From the NCBI GenBank assembly GCA_013694845.1, contig JACDBQ010000596.1, positions 1 through 13,307 on the forward strand: DNA of 13,307 nt, given 5' to 3'. The notes under the pieces are model-generated. The model saw only the letters and a program-made list of their open reading frames with translations. It was not told where the DNA came from and ran no database searches. The first letter of the stretch is position 1, and the number at the start of each line of letters is the position of its first letter. Of the stretch, positions 1-9,052 are shown one piece after another. The stretch comes from Acidobacteriota bacterium. GTDB lineage: Bacteria > Acidobacteriota > Vicinamibacteria > Vicinamibacterales > 2-12-FULL-66-21. The translations under genes and the position numbers were made by a program.

Positions 1-2
1 AC

Positions 3-615
3 CTGAAGGACATCGGACGGCGCGTGATCGACAGGCTTGGGCCGGCGGATCTCGCGGCCGTCGTGTTCACGCGGAACAACCGGAGCTCGCAGGACTACAC
101 GATCGATCGTGCGCGGCTGCTCGCGGCGCTCGGCAAGACGAGGATCGGGTTTCGGGACATGACGCACCCCATGTGGGAAGAGATGAACCCCGGACTTCCG
201 TTTCGCACCAGTGTCCCTGTCGCCGCTGATGGTCGTCGCCGCACCGTCGCTCCTCGCGACGCTTTCAAGAGGTTGTCGTCAGTGGTCCCGACGACGCGCC
301 GGGTCTTCGGGCCGGGTGATCGCGTTTCTGCGGTGATGCGGACCTGCCAGGGAGGGAGCGAGCGCTGGTGGTCGTACCGCTGCGAGTCGAGCTTCAGAAC
401 GAGAATGGCATCGCGGTGATGAACAGCCAGCACGATCTTGGCCCCGATCAATTCACCGACGAGCGATTCGCCAACCTGGCCATCGATGTCCCGGTCGCGC
501 GGCTCTCGCCCGGGAGTACCTCCTGACCGTGACGAACGGATCCGGGCCCACGACGCTCCGGAGCGCGCTTCGCTTTCAGGTCGCTTCGCGTGTGGCGGCC
601 GGACTGGGGCGGTGA
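3..615 (+). pseudogene. VWFA-related domain protein, 3' remnant, frame-disrupted
   Basis: The 5' end lies outside the window. Three reading frames together spell one recognisable C-terminal region. The first frame (from base 3 to about 355) gives LKDIGRRVIDRLGPADLAAV, then FTRNNRSSQDYTIDRARLLA and, later, FKRLSSVVPTTRRVFGPGDR and CQGG. The second frame (362-513) gives ALVVVPLRVELQNENGIAVM and VPVARLSPG. The third (514-615) gives EYLLTV and ALRFQVASR, ending at TGA 613-615. In acidobacterial VWFA-related proteins (secreted or periplasmic, adhesion-like, function mostly unknown) these pieces follow one another in a single frame, which is family knowledge. The breaks fall at a GGGAGGGAG tract (about 348-360) and at CCCGGG (509-514); each equals one lost base. 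The stretch between DRARLLA and FKRLSS is far shorter than expected, suggesting an internal deletion of the VWA core. I infer a decaying gene; a sequencing error at either tract is the alternative. Confidence 0.6.
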
Positions 616-669
616 CCAGACGGCCTTCAGGGAGGGTAGCGCATCATCGTGAAAAATAGCGGCTCACCA

Positions 670-1632
670 TCAGATCATCAGCTCACCTCGACCTACCAGC
701 ACCGACCGTCCACCCACGCGCACACGGGTGATGCGATCCGGCTCTCCGTCTATCGCGATGTGGATGCGGCTCGGCCGCCCCATGGCCACGCCCTGCAGGC
801 TGACCATCTCGCGGGCCTCCTCTGGCGAGACGACGCGATGCCGGAGCAGGTAGGCGCCGAGCGGACCGCTGGCCCCGCCCGTTGCCGGATCCTCGGCGAC
901 GCCGAAGCCGGGCGCCAGCATCCGGCTGTACACGGTTTCGGGCCCCTCTGTGGTGAAGAAAAAGACCGGGAGCTCGCCGGTGCCGGCCGCCGCGCAACAG
1001 CGCACCATCGCCCGGCGATCGAACGCGACCGCGTCCACGGCGGCTCTCGTCGTCAGTGGCACGAACAGAAACGGCACTCCGCAGGACACGACCTGGGCCG
1101 GCCGATCCGGGGCGAGCGACGTGTCTTCGAGCCCGATGGCGGCGGCCAGCGGCGCACGGTCGACGATCGTCGGCCCGAACGTTGGCAGGGGCTGGGTCAT
1201 CCAGGCGAATGACAGTCCTCTGGCGTCCCATTCGAGCGACACGGGCGTCGGCCCGACACCGAGCTCGAAGACGAACTGCTCCCGCCCACGAACGATCGTC
1301 CCCTCGGCCGCAAGAGCGAACGTGCTCCCGATCGTCGGGTGCCCCGCCATCGGCAATTCCTCGCCCGGTGTGAAGATCCGCATCTTCACGTCTCCACCTT
1401 TCTCTGCCGGGTAGATGAAGGTCGTCTCGGAAAACGCCATCTCCTTCGCGATTGCCTGAAGCGTCTCGGCCGGGAGGTCCCCTGGTTCCGGGAACACGGC
1501 CAGCTGATTGCCCTCGAACGGCCGCGAGGTGAATACATCGAGGTGGAGATATCTCAGGGATTCTCGATTGCGGATTGTCGGCTGTGGGCCGACGGATCGT
1601 TGATTGTCTATTGCCGCCCGTTCGATCCGCAA
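670..1632 (-). CDS. PhzF family isomerase/epimerase-like protein
   Basis: Member of the PhzF family, cytosolic proteins with a diaminopimelate-epimerase-like fold; PhzF itself isomerises a phenazine precursor, but most relatives have unknown substrates. Visible signatures are HLDVFTSRPFEGNQLAVF near the N-terminus, the catalytic-glutamate segment EMAFSETTF, GHPTIG, and the C-terminal glycine-rich EDPATGGASGPLGAYLL. No phenazine genes are nearby, so a phenazine role is not supported. The start is uncertain. The only standard start is TTG at 1632, but its first 25 codons cross repeat-like DNA and do not resemble the family. The family-like N-terminus begins LRYLHLDVF at a CTG codon (1557-1555). 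Counting from that codon puts the SETT glutamate at residue 44, close to Glu45 of Pseudomonas PhzF. An unusual CTG start or a mutated ATG is therefore plausible. The gene converges on the VWFA remnant and diverges from the topoisomerase gene. The family call is secure; the role is not. Confidence 0.9.
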   Translation of the reverse strand: MRIERAAIDNQRSVGPQPTIRNRESLRYLHLDVFTSRPFEGNQLAVFPEPGDLPAETLQAIAKEMAFSETTFIYPAEKGGDVKMRIFTPGEELPMAGHPTIGSTFALAAEGTIVRGREQFVFELGVGPTPVSLEWDARGLSFAWMTQPLPTFGPTIVDRAPLAAAIGLEDTSLAPDRPAQVVSCGVPFLFVPLTTRAAVDAVAFDRRAMVRCCAAAGTGELPVFFFTTEGPETVYSRMLAPGFGVAEDPATGGASGPLGAYLLRHRVVSPEEAREMVSLQGVAMGRPSRIHIAIDGEPDRITRVRVGGRSVLVGRGELMI

Positions 1633-1647
1633 TGCCCAATCCGCAAT
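1567..1647. repeat. CAATCCGCAAT inverted repeat in divergent spacer
   Basis: ATTGCGGATTG (1567-1577) and its exact reverse complement CAATCCGCAAT (1637-1647) flank 59 bases. A third partial copy, ATCCGCAAT, lies at 1625-1633. The element sits between the likely start of the PhzF gene and the topoisomerase start. It looks like a short interspersed intergenic repeat, and it argues that the upstream codons of the long PhzF reading frame are not coding. Whether it is multicopy cannot be seen here. Confidence 0.5.
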
Positions 1648-1679
1648 TGGACGAGTCTGTTATCTTCGTAGCCTCCACT

Positions 1680-4061
<2,382 letters not shown>

Positions 4062-4086
4062 GCTTCGGCCGCGGGGTTCGAGGGCA

Positions 4087-4171
4087 GACGGTTTCGACAC
4101 GGTGGCGCCGACGCTGTAGCCCCGACGATCGGGGGCCCAGGTTTGGCGCCGGACGGTTTCTACACGGTGGC
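4087..4171. repeat. Pair of near-identical 20-bp direct repeats
   Basis: The 20-mers at 4087-4106 and 4152-4171 share GACGGTTTC and ACACGGTGGC and differ at a single base (G versus T at the tenth position). Their starts are 65 bases apart, in the spacer between the topoisomerase and beta-propeller genes. Function is unknown; this could be a fragment of an interspersed repeat or a duplicated regulatory site. Confidence 0.45.
4119..4136 (+). terminator. Possible hairpin terminator after the topoisomerase gene
   Basis: CCCCGA (4120-4125) and TCGGGG (4129-4134) form a 6-bp GC-rich stem around a CGA loop, 58 nt after the topoisomerase stop. No T-tract follows, so intrinsic termination is uncertain. 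Confidence 0.3.
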
Positions 4172-4180
4172 CTCAAAGCC

Positions 4181-4250
4181 GACCAGGACCACCAAGGATC
4201 TTCTTTCCTGGTGTGCGTTGTGTGCTTTGTGTTTCTCCGTGTTGGGATCG
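4181..4250. repeat. CACCAAGG-type intergenic repeat, partial copy
   Basis: The segment contains ACCACCAAGGATCTTCTTTC (4189-4208, approximately) followed by CTGGTGTGCGTTGTGTGCTT-like sequence. The ACCAAGGA/TCCTGGT arms can form a short imperfect hairpin. It resembles, on the opposite strand, the element at 8845-8930 (shared CTTCTT plus TCCTGGTG words), so both look like members of one repeat family. The spurious upstream extension of the propeller reading frame (GTG 4213) lies inside it. Confidence 0.4.
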
Positions 4251-4287
4251 TAAAACAGACGGACAGCGTGACATCGCTGGGTTGGGA

Positions 4288-5709
4288 ATGAACATGCTAT
4301 TGAGCAGCTTGTTGCTGGCGCTGGTATTTTCGGCAGCCGAGTCCGACACCGACTGGTCGCGTTTCCGCGGACCGAATGGTTCGGGCATCTCCGAGACGAA
4401 GGGTCTCCCCGTCGAGTTCGGTTCCGACAAGAACGTGGTCTGGAAGGTCGACCTGCCGCAGGGCTACTCCTCCCCGATCATCCACGGCGACCGGATCTTC
4501 CTGACCGCTCTACGGGACCAGGCACTGGTCACGATCGCGGTCGATCGGACGAACGGGAAGGTCCTGTGGGAACGCGCGGCGCCCCGCGCGCGCACCGAGA
4601 AGCTCGACAAACGCAACCGGCCCGCGGCGGCGTCCGCCGCAACTGACGGTGAGCACGTGTCGGTCTTCTTCGGCGACTACGGCCTGATCACGTACGACGT
4701 GAACGGCAAGGAGCTGTGGAAGCAGCCGCTCGGGCCTTTCAACAACGTGTACGGCATGGGAGCCTCACCGCTCATCGTCGGTGACAAGGTGATCCTCGTC
4801 TGTGACCAGAGCACTGATTCCTACATAGCCGCGTGGGACAAGAAGACCGGCAAGCTGCGCTGGAAGACGCCGCGCACAGAAGCCAAGAGCGGCCACTCGA
4901 CACCGATTCTCTGGGCGCCGAAGGGCGGAAGCCAGCAGCTCATCGTCCCGGGATCGTTTCTGCTGAGTGCCTACAGCCCTGAGGATGGCAAGCGACTTTG
5001 GTGGGTCGGCGGTTTGTCCTTCGAGATGAAATCGACGCCCGTCATCAAGGGTGACGTCGTCTACATCAACGGGTTTGGATCACCTGAGAACAACCCGGGC
5101 AGCAAGGTAGCCGTGATAACGACAGAGGAAGCCTTCAGTAAACACGATGCCGACAAGGACGGCCGGTTGTCCCCGGCGGAGACGCCGACCCCGCATGCGA
5201 AGGGATACTTCTCGTTCATGGACCTCAACGGCGACAAGATGTGGTCGCGTGACGAGTGGGACTACTACAAGGCCGCGATGGAGTCGGACAACGGCATCCT
5301 GGCGATCCAGATGGGTGGCAGCGGCGACATGACCGCGAAGTCGGTGAAGTGGAAGTACCACCGCGGGATCCCGCAACTTCCGTCACCGCTCATTTATGAG
5401 AACGTGCTCTACCTCGTGAACGATGGCGGTGGGCGGGTGATCATGCTCGATCCCGACAAGGGGGATGTGCTGCTGCAGGGCCGCCTCCCTGGGACCGCTG
5501 ATACCTTCTACGCCTCCCCAGTGGCCGGGGACGGCAAGGTCTACATCGCCAGCGAGAAGGGCCAGGTGTTCGTTCTGCCTCCGGGCCCCAAGCTCGAACC
5601 GCTCGCCGTCAATGACCTGGCGGATGGGATTTACGCGACGCCGGCGCTGATGGATGGCCGGATCTACCTCCGCACGCTGAACACCTTGTATTGCTTCGGT
5701 GCCCGGTAG
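4288..5709 (+). CDS. Exported PQQ-like beta-propeller protein with EF-hand insert
   Basis: 473-aa protein of the PQQ-binding-like (WD40-like) beta-propeller type, probably exported: the N-terminus MNMLLSSLLLALVFSAAES is a short hydrophobic signal-like segment, though without a basic start. DWSRFRGPNGSGIS directly after it is the typical opening of these proteins. Propeller-blade features recur, such as GKVLWERAAP, GKELWKQPL, WDKKTGKLRWKTP and DGKVYIASEKGQVFVL. Between blades lies a calcium-binding pair. DADKDGRLSPAE (residues 287-298) is a textbook EF-hand loop. DLNGDKMWSRDE (312-323) is a second loop with Lys in place of the usual Gly at position 6. No catalytic dehydrogenase signature is visible, so this is more likely a structural or binding protein than an alcohol dehydrogenase. 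The start could also be ATG 4294, which has GGGA six bases upstream; 4288 has none usefully spaced. It is followed by padR after 42 bp but is probably a separate unit, because padR has its own promoter-like region. Confidence 0.85.
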   Translation: MNMLLSSLLLALVFSAAESDTDWSRFRGPNGSGISETKGLPVEFGSDKNVVWKVDLPQGYSSPIIHGDRIFLTALRDQALVTIAVDRTNGKVLWERAAPRARTEKLDKRNRPAAASAATDGEHVSVFFGDYGLITYDVNGKELWKQPLGPFNNVYGMGASPLIVGDKVILVCDQSTDSYIAAWDKKTGKLRWKTPRTEAKSGHSTPILWAPKGGSQQLIVPGSFLLSAYSPEDGKRLWWVGGLSFEMKSTPVIKGDVVYINGFGSPENNPGSKVAVITTEEAFSKHDADKDGRLSPAETPTPHAKGYFSFMDLNGDKMWSRDEWDYYKAAMESDNGILAIQMGGSGDMTAKSVKWKYHRGIPQLPSPLIYENVLYLVNDGGGRVIMLDPDKGDVLLQGRLPGTADTFYASPVAGDGKVYIASEKGQVFVLPPGPKLEPLAVNDLADGIYATPALMDGRIYLRTLNTLYCFGAR

Positions 5710-5714
5710 CGGCA

Positions 5715-5743
5715 TTGGTGAACCAAACCACCTGACATATCGT
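5715..5743 (+). promoter_or_regulatory. Predicted padR promoter (-35 TTGGTG, -10 TATCGT)
   Basis: TTGGTG (5715-5720) and TATCGT (5738-5743) are separated by 17 bases, which fits sigma-70 spacing, although both hexamers are imperfect. The expected transcription start (about 5750-5752) coincides with the first ATG of padR at 5752, and no Shine-Dalgarno is present, suggesting leaderless mRNA. A second reading uses TACGAT (5746-5751) as -10, which would place the start near ATG 5758. Confidence 0.4.
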
Positions 5744-5756
5744 CTTACGATATGTC
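5734..5756. promoter_or_regulatory. Perfect palindrome, probable PadR operator
   Basis: GACATATCGT (5734-5743) and ACGATATGTC (5747-5756) are exact reverse complements separated by CTT. PadR dimers bind such inverted repeats, often in their own promoter. Here the site covers the predicted -10 and the first start codon, so binding would block transcription of padR and the coupled permease gene. The palindrome is seen directly; that PadR is its ligand is inference. Confidence 0.7.
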
Positions 5757-6126
5757 TATGCGCCGAACGCCCCGCGACGAGGCTCCCAAGGCCTTATCCC
5801 AACCTGTCGTTCACATCCTGCTGGCCCTGGCCGATGGCGCGCGGCATGGCTATGCCATCAAGCAGGCGGTCGAGGAGCGCACCCAGGGCGCGGTACGCCT
5901 CGGTCCCGGAACCCTGTACGAAGCGATCCAGCGGCTGCAGGATGATGGACGGATCGAAGAAACCGCGGCCCGAGGCGAAGAGCCGTCGAACGGTCAACAC
6001 GCACAGCGTCGCTACTACGCGTTGACCGACCAGGGGTGGGACGTTCTGCGGGACGAGCTTCAGCGGCTCGACGCAATCGTCGCGCACGCCCGCGCCAATC
6101 CGAAGCTGCGCAAGGGCCTGGTGTGA
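5752..6126 (+). CDS. PadR family transcriptional regulator (acidobacterial type)
   Basis: Small winged-helix DNA-binding repressor of 124 aa, or 122 aa if translation starts at ATG 5758. The PadR core is clear: VVHILLALADGARHGYAIKQ, then the recognition-helix region RLGPGTLYEAIQRLQDDGRI, and the wing ending RRYYALTDQGWDVL, followed by a short C-terminal helix (RDELQRLDAIVAHAR) for dimerisation. The length matches the short single-domain PadR proteins found next to acidobacterial permeases. Its stop overlaps the GTG start of the permease gene by four bases (GTGA), so the two are co-translated. A perfect 10-bp-arm palindrome lies over its own start, pointing to autorepression. The effector is unknown; PadR proteins commonly respond to phenolics or drugs, which is family knowledge and not shown here. 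Confidence 0.92.
   Translation: MSMRRTPRDEAPKALSQPVVHILLALADGARHGYAIKQAVEERTQGAVRLGPGTLYEAIQRLQDDGRIEETAARGEEPSNGQHAQRRYYALTDQGWDVLRDELQRLDAIVAHARANPKLRKGLV
6112..6116 (+). promoter_or_regulatory. Shine-Dalgarno AAGGG fixing the permease GTG start
   Basis: AAGGG inside the end of padR lies six bases before GTG 6123. It supports GTG as the permease start over the longer open frame that begins within padR. Confidence 0.65.
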
Positions 6127-8816
6127 GATCCGTCTACCGGCTGCTCCTGCTGCTGTATCCAGCGTCGTTCCGCCGGCGCTACGAGCTGGAGCTCATCGAG
6201 GCCTTCGATGACGCGCGTGTGGAGCCGCGTTATCGCGGGATTGCCGGGGCCGCACTGCTCTGGCGATACCTCCTTGCGGACCTGGGCACCGCCTCGATAC
6301 GGCAGCGGTGGCGCCTTACCCGCGAATGGATCCGTCAGCGCACGGGCGGCGGCCTGCCCCACGTCCCTTCACAGCCACGGAGATCTTTCATGGAAACGTT
6401 CGTTCAGGACGTCCGGTACGCACTGAGGCAGTTCACCCGCCGTCCGGGCTTCACGGCGATCGCCGTGATCTCGCTGGCCCTGGGCATCGGCGGAACCAGT
6501 CTCATCTACGGCCTGATGGACGGCTTCGTGTTCAACCCGTTCCCCTACCCGGATGCCGACCGCCTGGCTGCGATCGGCGGAACGTTCCCGAGAGTGTCAT
6601 CGGACACGACCTATGTCGAGGCGCTGTCGACGCCCGAGTACGCCGACATCAAGCGGAGCCGATCCTTCTCCAGCCTCGCCGCGTTCGACCTCGGAAACAG
6701 GAACATTTCCGGCGGCGACGTGCCTGAGCGAGTCTTCACCGCGCTGCTGCTCGACGATCTGTTTCCGGTAATCGGCATGGCGCCGCATCTCGGTCGCGGC
6801 TTCACCGCGGAGGAGCTCGCGCCGAACGGTCCGCCGGCCGCGATCATCAGCCACCGGTTGTGGCAGTCGCGATTCGGGGGGGACCCCGCGATCCTCAATC
6901 GCGCCATTCGCATCGGCGGGGCGACCGCCTCGGTCGTCGGCGTGATGCCTCCGGGGCTCATCGTCATCGGCACCGACTTGTGGGTACCCTGGGGCGCGGA
7001 CCCCGCACGGATGCCACGCGACACGCGCCAGTTCACCGTCCTTGCGCGGCTCGCGCCCGGCGCTTCGATCGGCTCCGCGAACGCGGAGCTCGCGACCATT
7101 GCCGGCCAGGTCCAGCAGGCGGAGATGGCCCAGTTCAAGGAGTACGAAGGATGGCGGCTGACCGCGACACCGTGGGCGGCGGCGTTGCTGCAGGACGTGC
7201 GCCCCGCTGCGTTCGTGCTGCTTGCCGCGGTCGGTTTCGTGCTGATCATCGCTTGCGCGAACCTGGCGAACCTGATGCTCGCGCGCGCCACGACCCGTCA
7301 TCGCGAGCTTGCCGTGCGACTTGCGTTGGGGGCCGCGCGCTCGAGGATCGCCCGGCAGCTGCTCACCGAGAGCCTGCTCCTCGGATTGGCCGGAGCGGCC
7401 GCGGGACTCGTGCTCGCGCACGTCGGTCTGCAGTTTGCCGACGCCCTGATCCCTGCACAGTTCACGATGCTCAACCTGCAGGCGGGGGTGAACGGACGCG
7501 TGCTGGCCTGGACGTCGGTGATGGGTATCCTCGCGGGTCTGCTGGTGGCGCTTCTACCCGCGATCCAGGCCACGCGCACGGACCCCCATGACTCGCTCAA
7601 GTCCGACGGCCGCGCCGGCCACGGTCGCAGCGGTGTCCGCATGCGTAGCGCGCTCATCGTTGCCGAGATCGCGCTCTCGGTGGTCCTGCTCCTCGGGGCA
7701 GGGCTGCTGCTGCGGAGCGTGATGAAGATGCAGGGGGCCGAGCTCGGCTTCGAACCACACGGCGTCGCCACGATGCGGCTGACGCTGCCGCAGCAGAAGT
7801 ATCCGTCCGGCGAGGCGATCACCGTCTTTTTCGAGGACCTGATCCGTCGCACCCAGGCGATTCCCGGCGTCACCGCAGCCGCGACAGTGTCCCAGTTCCC
7901 CCCGATGGAATTCTTCTCGAGCAGGATCGAGATCGCGGGCGCCGACGCGTCAGGCGCGACGCTGCCGACCGCAAACACGACCATCGCGTCGCGCGGCTAT
8001 TTCCAGGCTGTGCAGATCCCACTGTTGCGCGGCCGGTTGTTCGCCGAAAGCGACGCTCCTGGCGGGCCTGCCCAGGTCCTGATCAACAGCACCTTCGCCT
8101 CCAGATACCTCACGGGGAAGGATCCGATCGGCGCGAGGATGCGCATCATCGCTCGCGGGGGTCCGGGCCCCTGGGCCGAGATCATCGGGGTGGTGGGCGA
8201 CGCTCGCAACAACGGCGCTGCCGCCGTCGTGCGGCCAGAGGCCTACATCGCGATGGAGCAGGGTCGCGACGCCTGGAATCAGCTGTTCCTCATCGTCCGC
8301 TCGACCCAGGACGCGTCGACGCTGATCCCTGCCGTCCGTGCGGCCGTCGCCTCGATCGACCCCGAACAACCGGTCTACAACATCCAGACCATGGAAGAGG
8401 CGATTGCGCAGTCGGCGTTCCAGCAGCGCATCTCGGCGATGCTGCTCGGGATCTTCGCGGCGACGGCGCTCGTTCTCGCCGCAGTCGGCATCTACGGCGT
8501 GATGTCGTACTCGGTCAGCGCGCGCACCCAGGAAATCGGAGTCCGGATGGCGATCGGCGCCGAGCGGAGCGACGTGCTGCGGCTGGTGTTGCTGCAGGTC
8601 TTCCGGCTCGTTGCGATCGGCCTGGTGATCGGGATCGGTCTGCTCATGGCGGCGGGCAAAGCTATTTCGGGTCTCCTCTACGGTGTGACTCCTTCGGATC
8701 CAGTCACCATCGGGATGGTGACGCTCACGCTCGGTGCGGTAGCGCTCGTCGCCGGCTGGGTTCCAGCCCGGCGGGCGAGCAGGGTGAACCCGATCCAGGC
8801 GCTGAGATACGAATAA
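6123..8816 (+). CDS. ADOP-type ABC permease (duplicated FtsX/MacB permease)
   Basis: 897-aa inner-membrane protein of the acidobacterial duplicated orphan permease type. Residues 1-89 form the N-terminal extension of this family (VYRLLLLLYPASFRRRYELE). The permease part begins METFVQDVRYALRQFTRRPG at residue 90. Two MacB/FtsX halves are visible. Half one has membrane segments near 108-135, 362-388, 420-442 and 460-483, with a large periplasmic domain between the first two. Half two has segments near 510-533, 770-796, 822-848 and 863-885. Each half carries the cytoplasmic coupling motif, RHRELAVRLALGAARSRIAR and QEIGVRMAIGAERSDVLRLV, and the ends PAIQATRTDP and PARRASRVNP mirror each other. 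No ABC ATPase is encoded nearby, hence 'orphan'; it may borrow an ATPase encoded elsewhere. Substrate unknown; relatives of MacB export peptides, lipids or drugs by mechanotransmission. Controlled with padR from one promoter. An internal ATG (6390) could give a shorter form lacking the extension. Confidence 0.93.
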   Translation: MRSVYRLLLLLYPASFRRRYELELIEAFDDARVEPRYRGIAGAALLWRYLLADLGTASIRQRWRLTREWIRQRTGGGLPHVPSQPRRSFMETFVQDVRYALRQFTRRPGFTAIAVISLALGIGGTSLIYGLMDGFVFNPFPYPDADRLAAIGGTFPRVSSDTTYVEALSTPEYADIKRSRSFSSLAAFDLGNRNISGGDVPERVFTALLLDDLFPVIGMAPHLGRGFTAEELAPNGPPAAIISHRLWQSRFGGDPAILNRAIRIGGATASVVGVMPPGLIVIGTDLWVPWGADPARMPRDTRQFTVLARLAPGASIGSANAELATIAGQVQQAEMAQFKEYEGWRLTATPWAAALLQDVRPAAFVLLAAVGFVLIIACANLANLMLARATTRHRELAVRLALGAARSRIARQLLTESLLLGLAGAAAGLVLAHVGLQFADALIPAQFTMLNLQAGVNGRVLAWTSVMGILAGLLVALLPAIQATRTDPHDSLKSDGRAGHGRSGVRMRSALIVAEIALSVVLLLGAGLLLRSVMKMQGAELGFEPHGVATMRLTLPQQKYPSGEAITVFFEDLIRRTQAIPGVTAAATVSQFPPMEFFSSRIEIAGADASGATLPTANTTIASRGYFQAVQIPLLRGRLFAESDAPGGPAQVLINSTFASRYLTGKDPIGARMRIIARGGPGPWAEIIGVVGDARNNGAAAVVRPEAYIAMEQGRDAWNQLFLIVRSTQDASTLIPAVRAAVASIDPEQPVYNIQTMEEAIAQSAFQQRISAMLLGIFAATALVLAAVGIYGVMSYSVSARTQEIGVRMAIGAERSDVLRLVLLQVFRLVAIGLVIGIGLLMAAGKAISGLLYGVTPSDPVTIGMVTLTLGAVALVAGWVPARRASRVNPIQALRYE

Positions 8817-8844
8817 GGCGACAGAGCACGATCACGGCTTTTAG

Positions 8845-8930
8845 CACCACGAACACCAAGGCCACCAGGAACAAGAAGGAAAAACACTTGGCTGAGCTTT
8901 GTGCTCGTCGTGACCTTGGTGTCTTGGTGA
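8845..8930. repeat. Imperfect inverted repeat of CACCAAGG type between convergent genes
   Basis: ACACCAAGGCCAC (8853-8865) and GTGACCTTGGTGT (8910-8922) are reverse complements with one mismatch. Pairing can extend outward through CACCA (from 8845) and TTGGTG (to about 8929), and a 44-base loop separates the arms. The element lies between the converging ends of the permease and esterase genes, so its RNA hairpin could act as a two-way terminator, but it lacks a T-tract. A related partial copy lies at 4181-4250. Confidence 0.6.
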
Positions 8931-8957
8931 CTGGGCCGTCGGCCCGGGCTTATCTTC

Positions 8958-8993
8958 GACGCCACGACGCCACGACGCCACGACGCCGCGACG
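8958..8993. repeat. 8-bp tandem repeat (GACGCCAC), 4.5 copies
   Basis: Three exact GACGCCAC units (8958-8981), a fourth with one change (GACGCCGC, 8982-8989) and a half unit (GACG, 8990-8993). It is non-coding, located between the hairpin repeat and the end of the esterase gene. Probably a slippage-prone microsatellite. Confidence 0.8.
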
Positions 8994-9052
8994 ATTTCAA
9001 TCGAATCTTCCTCGTGTCGTCGCGAATGCCGCAGGCAGGACCCGTAGATCAG

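Noticed and set aside
4213..4287. Upstream extension of the beta-propeller frame (GTG 4213)
   Set aside because: It runs through repeat-like spacer and would bury the signal-like hydrophobic N-terminus that begins at 4288/4294.
4288..5709. Reading the propeller protein as a PQQ-dependent alcohol dehydrogenase
   Set aside because: No catalytic dehydrogenase signature, cytochrome c CxxCH or PQQ-cofactor disulfide motif is visible; only the propeller fold type is supported.
6036..6122. Upstream extension of the permease frame within padR
   Set aside because: GTG 6123 has an AAGGG site at ideal spacing and begins the family-typical VYRLLLLLYPASFRR; the extension only shadows padR.
8820..9050. 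Possible CRISPR array or small RNA gene in the convergent spacer
   Set aside because: The repeats are an 8-bp tandem and a single inverted pair, with no regularly spaced 24-37-bp direct repeats and no promoter-like signal for an RNA gene.
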